Below are positions 13,136 through 19,683 of a DNA stretch of 19,683 nt, piece by piece (position 1 is the first letter of the stretch; each line of letters starts with the position of its first letter). The translations under genes and the position numbers were made by a program. Location of the stretch: assembly GCF_041949975.1 (NCBI RefSeq), contig NZ_JBHFQG010000053.1, positions 1-19,683 of the forward strand, written 5' to 3'. A model generated the notes under the pieces. The model did no database searches, was not told the DNA's origin, and saw nothing but the letters and a program-made list of their open reading frames with translations. The DNA is from Alteribacillus sp041949975. Its GTDB lineage: Bacteria > Bacillota > Bacilli > Bacillales > Marinococcaceae.

Positions 13136-14899
13136 TTAATTTGGTTTTTTTTCTTTGTTCTTCTTTTTTTGTTTTTCATGAGCTCTTCGGTGAGCTTTGT
13201 GACGGTCTTCTTCCACTTCATCGGACTGTGGTTTCCCTTGCGGCACCGCAGCTGTGTCGATTTCTTTTAAGCCTTCTTTATCTTTTTCATACACAAAAGA
13301 AGCTCTTGTAGAGATGTCTGCTCCTTTATTAGAAACAAATGGAAGGACACGGTAATCGGTTCGCCATTGGTCCGGCGTTACATAGCAGCGCACGTAGCCT
13401 CGGTAATCGTTAAAGAATTTAATATGTTCGTTTTGTTCTAAAATTCGATCCGTATCCGCTCGTTTATCTGCTCCATTTCCACCCGATGTAATCGATGTTC
13501 CGACAAATTCTGCTCCTAAGATGCGGGAGGATGGTTCATCAAAGTTCTCCATCAAGTTGGAAGCCCAGTTGGCATGAACGTCCCCTGTCAAAACGATTAG
13601 ATTATTGATGTCTTTCTTGTTCACGAAATCAGTAATTCGTGCGCGGGCAGGTGTGTACCCGTCCCAGCTGTCCATGCTGTATAACGGATCGTCCGCACTT
13701 GGACCATAGTTCCGCTTAGCAAAGAATATTTGCTGAGCCAATACATTCCAATTGGAAGTAGAAGAATCGAGGTGATCAAGAAGCCACTCTTCCTGTTTAT
13801 CCCCCAGAAGGGTACGGGACGGGTCAAGGGACTCTGATGTTTGAGGAGAGCTCGTATCTCCGTTTGCTTGATCCGAGCGGTATTGGCGAGTGTCCAATAC
13901 AAAAAAATCGGCAAGGTCTCCATAAGAGAAGCTGCGGTATAATTGCATATCGGCCCCATCTGGCATAGAGGATTGGCGCAGCGGCATATGTTCGTAATAT
14001 GCTTGATAGGCTACAATGCGCCGTTCGATAAATTCCTCGACAGACTGATCGTTTTCAGGAATCTCATCGGCATAGTTGTTTTCTACTTCATGGTCATCCC
14101 ATGTCACGACCCACGGAAATGCAGCATGTGCAGATTGCAGGTTCTCATCGGAACGATATTGCGCATGGCGGTTCCGGTAATCTTCGAGTGTCATAATTTC
14201 CGGTCCCTTATGGCTTCTAACATTCCCAGAGCTGGCAACATATTCATCCGGACCGTATTCATAAATATAGTCACCAAGGTGGAAGACAAGATCAAGATCT
14301 TCTTTTGCCATATGTTTATAAGCAGTGTAGTAGCCGTGCTCGTATTGCTGACAGGAAGCAAATGCAAAAGTCAAGCTAGATACATGAGCACCGCTTTTCG
14401 GAAGGGTCTTTGTTTTTCCAACCGGGCTGTATTCATCTCCCGTTTTAAAGCGATAGAAGTAAACGGTGTCAGCTTTCAGCCCGTCTAATTCCACATGAAC
14501 AGAGTGAGCGAGATCAGGACTTGCTATTTCTGTTCCGCGTTTTACAATATTGCGAAAGTTTTCATCTTTTGCAAGCTCCCATTTTACAGGGATGTTTCGA
14601 TCCGGTGCACCTCCGCCGTTAAGAGGGTCGGGAGCAATTCTTGTCCACAACACAATACCATCAGAAAGAGGATCTCCAGAAGCTACACCTAGAGAAAATG
14701 GATAGTCATCAAAGCTTATGGCAGCATCCGCTTCAGCTTGAACTTTCATACCGCCCATAGATTGAGCGATCACCATAGCTAAAGAAAAACTAGCAATCTT
14801 TCCAGCCCCTTGAATAAACCCCCGCCGGTCCACATCTTCTTGCAAGGTTTTCTCATTTAATTTTCGAATTAAATCATCAATGGACCTTTCGTTACTCAT
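13136..14899 (-). CDS. phoD: PhoD-type alkaline phosphatase/phosphodiesterase, Tat-exported
   Basis: This 587-residue protein belongs to the PhoD family of Fe/Ca-dependent phosphatase/phosphodiesterases, which act outside the membrane on phosphate esters and teichoic acid. The Tat leader is DRRGFIQGAGKIASFSLAMV (RR at 25-26). The PhoD N-terminal Ig-like domain (FSLGVASGDP...LWTR) is followed by the metallophosphatase core: FASCQQYEHGYY (iron-ligand Cys183), HLGDYIYEYG (Asp210), WDDHEVENNY (267-276) and LTGDVHANW (437-445). The ATG at 14899 is used because AAAGGGG lies 8 nt before it; earlier TTG/ATG codons overlap that site. The C-terminus ends in a very basic, Lys-rich tail (KAHRRAHEKQKKKNKEKKPN) that may bind the anionic cell wall. 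A PhoP-box-like repeat lies upstream. The frame is intact. Confidence 0.9.
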   Translation of the reverse strand: MSNERSIDDLIRKLNEKTLQEDVDRRGFIQGAGKIASFSLAMVIAQSMGGMKVQAEADAAISFDDYPFSLGVASGDPLSDGIVLWTRIAPDPLNGGGAPDRNIPVKWELAKDENFRNIVKRGTEIASPDLAHSVHVELDGLKADTVYFYRFKTGDEYSPVGKTKTLPKSGAHVSSLTFAFASCQQYEHGYYTAYKHMAKEDLDLVFHLGDYIYEYGPDEYVASSGNVRSHKGPEIMTLEDYRNRHAQYRSDENLQSAHAAFPWVVTWDDHEVENNYADEIPENDQSVEEFIERRIVAYQAYYEHMPLRQSSMPDGADMQLYRSFSYGDLADFFVLDTRQYRSDQANGDTSSPQTSESLDPSRTLLGDKQEEWLLDHLDSSTSNWNVLAQQIFFAKRNYGPSADDPLYSMDSWDGYTPARARITDFVNKKDINNLIVLTGDVHANWASNLMENFDEPSSRILGAEFVGTSITSGGNGADKRADTDRILEQNEHIKFFNDYRGYVRCYVTPDQWRTDYRVLPFVSNKGADISTRASFVYEKDKEGLKEIDTAAVPQGKPQSDEVEEDRHKAHRRAHEKQKKKNKEKKPN

Positions 14900-14944
14900 G
14901 CTCATTACCCCTTTCGACAAATGTTAATTGGAATGTCGACTCTT

Positions 14945-14986
14945 ATTATAGGAGGCTTTTATTAACATGCAGTTAAGAAATGTAAA
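14945..14986 (-). promoter_or_regulatory. Candidate PhoP box and -10 of the PhoD-type gene
   Basis: On the leftward strand three hexamers, TTTACA (14986-14981), TTAACT (14976-14971) and TTAATA (14965-14960), recur every 10-11 nt. A perfect -10, TATAAT (14950-14945), follows. PhoP of Bacillus binds direct repeats of TT(A/T/C)ACA with about 11-nt spacing just upstream of a sigma-A -10. The match is partial in the second and third repeats, and no good -35 is present, as expected for an activated promoter. Confidence 0.5.
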
Positions 14987-14999
14987 ACATAAAAGACCA

Positions 15000-15266
15000 T
15001 TAAGAGAAAAGGCGTAATGTTTATATTAGGTAATTAGAGTGACAGCATCATTCCCTTTAAGTCGATTGGTGTCTTTTTTAGTCGAATAAAAGACAAAAGG
15101 CTAGGAATCGTTCCTTCTATTTTCTCTGTTCTTCTTTCATGATGATTTAACACTTACTAAACAAAAATATAATATTTTCTTGCTGTAGGCCTTTAAGGAT
15201 ACAAAAGGAACCCTTCATTAATACAATGAAATAGCACGTACGAATCAATCTAAAAGGTGGTGAAAT
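15000..15266. other. Intergenic region with one stem-loop
   Basis: TGTCTTTT (15070-15077) pairs with AAAAGACA (15088-15095) without a following T-run. AAAGGTGG at 15252-15260 is the old ribosome binding site of the yheC/D relic. Nothing else is recognised. Confidence 0.35.
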
Positions 15267-16334
15267 ATAGAAAAAAATAGAACAATAGGAATTATTTTAT
15301 TTAGTATAAAATATGAGGAGATTTCTAAAGCGGACTGGACTAATGTAAAGAAATGCTTTTTATACGAGCAGGCCGCTGTTAAAAATAATTGCTCTTTATG
15401 TATTTTTCGATTATCTGATTTAAAGCCTGGACAGAAACATATAAAATGTTACGTCAAAGAAAAACAAGGATATCAATTACGAAAGATGCCTGTGCCATCG
15501 GTAATATACAAGCGTATAGGTCATTCAACGGAGTATAAACCGGTTTTACAATCACATATGAATGAGGGAAAAATACTTTTTAATTACTATGAAGACAATT
15601 ATAAATACAACATATGGAAAATTGTAAACAAAAATAGATTCCTGTCTAAACATCAGCCTCATACCGAAATAGCTTCCGAAAAACTATAAGAGAAATGCTT
15701 CGAAAGTATAAAAGCCTCATGATAAAGCCGAATAGGGGAGAAGTCGGACAAGGAATTATGAAAATAGAACAAATATCCGATAGAAAATGGTGTTGGTATT
15801 ATAAAAGAAATAATAAATGGAAACGAAAATTTTTCAAACAGAAGCTGCCGGAACTACTAATAAGAACGATAAATGAACCCTATATTGTGCAGGAGACGAT
15901 CAATCTCGCCGAGTACGAGGAAAGAATCCATTTGATTTAAGAGTATCCGTTCAGAAGAATCACTTGAGATATTGACAGGTTTCTGCGATCTTTGTCAAAG
16001 TTGCTAAAGATGGGCAGTTGTTGACTAATATAGGGCAGGGGGCCAGGGCATACACTCTTAAACAAGTTTTAAAAGACCATCCTTCTCTTTCATATGAAAA
16101 AATAAAAATAGAGGTTACAGATTTAGCTATAAAGCTGACAAAGCACATTGCTTCCTATAAAAAAATATGGTTGATTTTGGGTTTGATATAGGGTTATCGA
16201 AACAAGGAGTTCCTTATTTGATTGAGGTAAATCATGTATCTGATTATCCGTCATTCTCTATTAAGCTAGTGAGGGAAGAATGGAAAAAAGTATTTACCTC
16301 TCCAATTCATTATGCATGTTCATTTTTACCATAA
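15267..16334 (+). pseudogene. YheC/YheD-type ATP-grasp coat protein, heavily decayed
   Basis: At least four frame segments join into one YheC/YheD-like protein (endospore coat-associated, ATP-grasp fold, about 355 residues). The first segment begins at 15267 with ATA where ATG is expected, after AAAGGTGG, and reads ...NRTIGIILFSIKYEE to PVPSVIYKRIGH. After TAA (15687) a shifted frame gives EMLRKYKSLMIKPNRGEVGQ, the ATP-grasp nucleotide-binding part. Another shift gives NPFDLRVSVQKNH, with TGA (15973-15975) where Trp is expected, then QVSAIFVKVAKDGQLLTNIG. The last segment reads DFGFDIGLSKQGVPYLIEVN, the ATP-grasp metal site, and ends at 16334. A lost start codon, three frameshifts and an internal stop make it clearly non-functional. 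Confidence 0.8.
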
Positions 16335-16474
16335 AATAAATGTGGATAGTAATAGGTCCATCCTGTTTTGTGAAACGGAGATGTCAGCTACACTGATTCT
16401 TTCGAAGTTATTAAACAGAAATTTAATAACTTTATGAATATTTTTAGTTATTTTACTTTTCCTATTTGTTTGAT

Positions 16475-16503
16475 TTGCGCAAGGATAGGCTGTACTCTAA
16501 TAT
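16475..16503 (+). promoter_or_regulatory. Sigma-A promoter of the OFA transporter gene
   Basis: TTGCGC (16475-16480), a 17-nt spacer and TAATAT (16498-16503). It has optimal spacing with moderate hexamer matches, 54 nt before the chosen ATG. Confidence 0.5.
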
Positions 16504-16557
16504 ATGTGAGGGGAGTTGTCGAAAAATGCGTATAATTCCGAAAAGGAGGTCTTCAGC

Positions 16558-17817
16558 ATGAAAACGAAAAACAGATGGCTCATGGCACTATCCGCTATAG
16601 CAATCCATCTTTCTATTGGAGCTGCTTATGCTTACAGTGTGTACACAAATCCGATTCGAGATACGATGGGCTGGTCCACAACAGAAATCACTTTAGCATT
16701 CACGCTAATGATGGCCCTTGCAGGATTCTCAGCTGCGTTTTTTGGAAATTTTGTAGAGAGAAACGGACCTAGAAAATCAGCCATTTATGCGGCTGTTCTA
16801 TTTGGAGCTGGACAAGCAGGTGCCGGCATGGCGGTCGCAGTGAATTCTCCAATACTTTTTCTGTTGACATATGGACTAGCGAGCGGGCTTGGTTTAGGCC
16901 TGGGATACATATCTCCCGTATCAACTTTAGTCAAGTGGTTTCCGGATCGCAGAGGTTTAGCAACTGGTATGGCCGTCATGGGGTTTGGCGCGGGTTCGCT
17001 CATTACAGCTCCTGTTGCCGGTTATTTAATTGAATCCATAGGTGTCACCCCCACATTCTATATTCTAGGTGCGAGTTATTTTGTGGTTATGATATTAGGA
17101 GCTTCCTACATTGCACCGCCTCCAAAAGGCTGGATGCCGGATGGATTCAAAAAAGATATTGCTTCCGGAAAAAAAGTAGTGAAAAAAGATTTGTCTCAAT
17201 TAACCGCGAAGGAAGCTGTGAAAACTAAGCGCTTCTGGATGCTCTGGACGATGATGCTTATTAATACAACAGCAGGTATTATGATGATTTCAATTGCCTC
17301 TCCTATGGCACAAGAACTTGTTGGATTATCGGCAGCAGCAGCAGCGACAATGGTAGGAATTATGGGGCTCTTTAATGGAGGAGGCCGGCTTGGCTGGGCT
17401 GCTGTTTCTGATTATATTGGACGTCCTGCAGTATTTATGATTTTCTTTATTTTTCAAATCATTGCGTTCGTGTCGTTTCCAACAATAACCAATGTGTTAT
17501 TGTTTCAAGCCCTTATTTTTATTGTTGTCAGTTGTTACGGCGGCGGTTTTTCCAATCTGCCAGCTTTTATTGGAGATTTATTCGGAACAAAAGAGCTTGG
17601 AGCTATTCACGGTTACCTTCTGACAACCTGGTCTTTAGGCGGGATATTAGGGCCGCAGATTGTCACAATAATTAGAGAACAAACCAATAGTTATATCCCT
17701 GTATTCTATGTTTTTACTGCATTGATTGTAATCGCTTTCATCGTTTCGCTATTGATTCGGTTGGATATTCATAGAATTGAAAAAGGGTACAAACAGCGGA
17801 AAGAAGGAGCAGCTTAA
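16558..17817 (+). CDS. OFA-family MFS transporter (oxalate/formate antiporter-like)
   Basis: This 419-residue major facilitator has 12 predicted membrane helices. The N-terminus RWLMALSAIAIHLSIGAAYA followed by YSVYTNPIRDTMGWS is the signature of the oxalate/formate antiporter (OFA) family. Further marks are FFGNFVERNGPRKS (MFS motif A), GLGLGYISPVSTLVKWFPDR and RGLATGMAVMGFGAGSL (motif C region). A cytoplasmic loop (about residues 190-230) separates the halves, and GRLGWAAVSDYIGRP repeats motif A. The ATG at 16558 follows AAAAGGAGG with 8-nt spacing; an upstream in-frame TTG would place that site inside the gene. The substrate is a small carboxylate or related anion and is not predictable. 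The gene stands alone with its own promoter and terminator, and the frame is intact. Confidence 0.9.
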   Translation: MKTKNRWLMALSAIAIHLSIGAAYAYSVYTNPIRDTMGWSTTEITLAFTLMMALAGFSAAFFGNFVERNGPRKSAIYAAVLFGAGQAGAGMAVAVNSPILFLLTYGLASGLGLGLGYISPVSTLVKWFPDRRGLATGMAVMGFGAGSLITAPVAGYLIESIGVTPTFYILGASYFVVMILGASYIAPPPKGWMPDGFKKDIASGKKVVKKDLSQLTAKEAVKTKRFWMLWTMMLINTTAGIMMISIASPMAQELVGLSAAAAATMVGIMGLFNGGGRLGWAAVSDYIGRPAVFMIFFIFQIIAFVSFPTITNVLLFQALIFIVVSCYGGGFSNLPAFIGDLFGTKELGAIHGYLLTTWSLGGILGPQIVTIIREQTNSYIPVFYVFTALIVIAFIVSLLIRLDIHRIEKGYKQRKEGAA

Positions 17818-17848
17818 AGGAATTTTAATTGATTGATAGAAGGCGCGG

Positions 17849-17886
17849 AAAGCTTACCCTCGAAAGCTGTAGAGGGGTAAGCTTTT
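17849..17886 (+). terminator. Terminator of the OFA transporter gene
   Basis: AAAGCTTACCC (17849-17859) pairs with GGGTAAGCTTT (17875-17885), extended by CTC/GAG near the loop, then T. Confidence 0.75.
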
Positions 17887-18000
17887 CATTTAAGATTTAA
17901 TGTGTAAAATCCATTTACGGTGATAGATAAATGTCGATAGCAAACGTTACCATTTGACTTGAGCCTTCCTTCCTCTTTTTCAAACTATTAGTCTTCTTAT

Positions 18001-18029
18001 TTGTCACTGCATCCTGGAAAGCGTATAAA
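18001..18029 (+). promoter_or_regulatory. Sigma-A promoter of the DHA2 efflux gene
   Basis: TTGTCA (18001-18006), an exact 17-nt spacer and TATAAA (18024-18029), about 60 nt before the start codon. It is the best sigma-A promoter in the window. Confidence 0.65.
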
Positions 18030-18091
18030 TTTCTATTAGTTTCCCGAAATGTTATTAATTTCGTTTTTACATAGAAAGAGGCGCGGTGCCT

Positions 18092-19503
18092 ATGTCACAG
18101 AACTACAATAAAATATTAATCGCAGCCTTATTGCTTTCAGGTTCTTTTGTGGCCGTGCTGAATCAGACGCTGATGATTACAGCAATTCCGCCGATCATGG
18201 AAGAAATGAATATTACGGCGAATACAGGACAATGGCTGACGACTGTCTTTATGCTTGTAAACGGTATTATGATACCGATCACAGCTTTTTTGATTGAACG
18301 ATTTACAACGAGACAGCTGTTTATTGCAGCAATGAGTGTATTTGCGTTTGGAACCCTGATCGGAGGTGTTGCCACCAATTTTCCAGTGCTGATTTTAGGG
18401 AGAATCATTCAATCGGCCGGTGCAGGTGTTATGCTTCCATTAATGCAAACGGTTTTCCTTCTTATTTTTCCGGTGGAAAAACGCGGAACTGCTATGGGGT
18501 ATATCGGTCTTGTTATTTCGTTTGCGCCGGCCATAGGCCCTACATTATCTGGATGGATGACCGCCAACTATGATTGGCGTTATTTATTCTGGTTTATTTT
18601 ACCCTTATCCATATTAATGATTATTATTTCTTACTACATTATGAAAAACGTGACAGAGTTAAAACATCCAAAAGTTGATCCTCTTTCGATCATTTTATCT
18701 TCGCTTGGGTTTGGGGGATTGCTTTATGGGTTTACGAGTCCGGCAACAATGGCTGGGGCAGCCCATTAACCATAAGTGTGCTCCTTATTGGTTCCATTGC
18801 TATTGTATTTTTTATTTATTAGGCGCCAATTGAGCATGCATCATCCTATGCTTGAATTTCGGGTCTTTAAACTGCGTATTTTTACGATCTCTACGATTAT
18901 CGGGATGGTTGGATTTTTGGGACTGATCGGCCTCGAAACGTTAATTCCTTTATATATGCAGACGATGCGGGGTTTCTCAGCTATGGAATCTGGTATCGTT
19001 TTGTTTCCTGGTGCTCTGTTGGCAGGTCTTATGGCTCCTATTACCGGCCGTATTTTTGACAAAATAGGTGCTCGTTTTCTCGCTATTACCGGGTTGATCA
19101 TTATGTCTGCGGCTACATTTTCTTTTGTACTGGTCGACACGTCAACAAGCCTTTTTATCTGATGGCTGCTTACGCTGTGCGGATGTTCGGTTTTTCTATG
19201 GTCATGATGCCTGTAAACACTGCCGGCCTCAATCAAATGCCGCCGAAGCTTATTCCACACGGGTCGGCGATGACAAATACGATGCGGCAGTTAGCAGCCT
19301 CTGTCGGTACCGCCGTTCTCGTGACCACCATGACTACTACTGAGTATATTGCAAAAACAAACACAGGCGTCGAACACCCAGATATATTTGGTGTAAAAGT
19401 TGCATTCTTTGTCATTTTTATTCTATCTGCTGGGGCGTTGGCCATATCTTTCTTTATTAAAAAAACCTCACCGCCTACAGACGAAGAATGGGACGCGAAA
19501 TAA
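18092..19503 (+). pseudogene. DHA2-family (EmrB/LmrB-like) MFS efflux gene, three frameshifts
   Basis: The first segment starts MSQNYNKILIAALLLSGSF, then NQTLMITAIPPIMEEM, QWLTTVFMLVNGIMIPITAF and the DHA2 motif C APAIGPTLSGWM. This is a 14-helix drug:H+ antiporter of the EmrB/QacA type. The frame is lost near 18740 (one base missing), continues as NNGWGSPLTISVLLIG, shifts near 18820 (one extra base) into RRQLSMHHPMLEFRVFK, and shifts again in a T-run at 19152-19156 (one missing) into YLMAAYAVRMFGFSM. It ends KKTSPPTDEEWDAK. Correcting the three indels gives exactly 470 residues, the usual length. An upstream GTG (18086) is an alternative start. Function would be export of drugs or other hydrophobic compounds. 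It may be intact if the indels are sequence errors. Confidence 0.87.
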
Positions 19504-19590
19504 AATAACAATTAAAAAGAAAAAATAAGGCTGTATCAAAAGGTTATGAAAAAATCCCTTTTGACAGCCCCTTTTTCCTATTTAACATAC

Positions 19591-19657
19591 AAAAAAATCG
19601 CCTCTTTCGGTATAATGAAGTCACCACAACCCATTAACGAAAGAAGGCGATTTTTTT
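19591..19657 (+). repeat. Leader stem-loop of the right IS
   Basis: AAAAAAATCGCCTCTTTCG (19591-19609) pairs with CGAAAGAAGGCGATTTTTTT (19638-19657) with one bulged base. The arm next to the ATG contains AGAAGG, so the ribosome binding site is held in the stem, as in the left IS. Confidence 0.65.
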
Positions 19658-19683
19658 ATGAGTAACCAAAAGGTCACTTTCCA
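19658..19683 (+). CDS. Start of a transposase gene (first 8 codons)
   Basis: ATG at 19658 opens MSNQKVTF before the window ends. The position just after the leader hairpin and the KVTF start resemble IS1182-type transposases. Too short to confirm by itself. Confidence 0.5.

Larger units (their letters stand above)
19529..19683 (+). mobile_element. Second IS1182-like insertion sequence, left end (partial)
   Basis: A terminal-repeat-like GGCTGTATCAAAAGG (19529-19543) is followed by its near inverse CCTTTTGACAGCCCC (19557-19571), then a leader hairpin and a transposase start, running off the right edge. Its tip differs from that of the left IS, so it is a different element of the same general design, facing outward. 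Confidence 0.65.

Noticed and set aside
13943..14488. A 181-residue rightward open frame inside the PhoD-type gene
   Set aside because: It lies antisense to an intact, motif-rich gene; the composition is that of a shadow frame.
18841..19260. A 139-residue leftward open frame opposite the DHA2 gene
   Set aside because: It is antisense to well-conserved MFS coding sequence and has no ribosome binding site or family resemblance.

Overview
The window looks like a chromosomal segment from a low-GC Gram-positive bacterium of the family Bacillaceae. The evidence is the strong AGGAGG-type ribosome binding sites and AT-rich spacers. Gene types typical of endospore formers point the same way: a YjcZ-like sporulation micro-protein, a YheC/YheD ATP-grasp coat protein relic, DUF3231, the CBO0543 membrane protein pair, and sigma-54/GabT-type amine catabolism. 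Species cannot be named from the sequence.

Layout. (1) 1-462: right end of an IS1182-like insertion sequence whose transposase runs leftward and carries a frameshift. (2) 484-6712: a divergent amine/amide catabolic locus. Leftward: aldehyde dehydrogenase (two 1-nt frameshifts), then an NCS1-type permease, then a nitrilase-superfamily amidohydrolase, all translationally overlapping. Rightward: a GabT-type aminotransferase and a gutted gabD relic. Each arm starts with a well-formed sigma-54 (-24/-12) promoter, and a 20-bp palindrome that could bind an enhancer protein lies between them. (3) 6927-7873: two overlapping small membrane proteins. (4) 7880-9480: gene-poor debris with a truncated secreted peptide, one small ORF, a long Bacillaceae-type hairpin repeat and the relic of an OLD-family nuclease. 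(5) 9481-11758: a leftward mau-like operon in the order mauE, mauD, mauA-like, membrane protein. It has no methylamine dehydrogenase heavy chain or MauG in view. The light-chain-like protein is Cys-rich with an atypical leader, and the last gene has an in-frame TGA. (6) 12003-13023: YjcZ-like micro-gene and a twice-frameshifted DUF3231 gene. (7) 13136-14899: a Tat-exported PhoD-type phosphatase with a plausible PhoP box. (8) 15267-16334: badly decayed yheC/D gene. (9) 16558-17814: intact OFA-family MFS transporter. (10) 18092-19503: DHA2-family MFS efflux gene with three frameshifts. (11) 19529-end: left end of a second IS1182-like element facing outward to the right.

How it fits together. 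The divergent locus is best read as an inducible route: a permease imports a nitrogenous compound, the amidohydrolase releases an omega-amino acid or amine, GabT transaminates it to a semialdehyde, and an aldehyde dehydrogenase oxidises that. The substrate is unknown. The mau-like operon supplies thiol-redox and membrane functions (MauE, MauD) for folding a disulfide-rich MauA-like protein.

A striking global feature is the number of broken genes (at least eight), many by single-base indels. In three of them (ALDH, DUF3231, DHA2) correcting only those indels restores an open frame of plausible family length. Either recent decay between two IS elements or uncorrected assembly indels could explain this. 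The gabD and yheC/D genes are truly decayed whichever is right.
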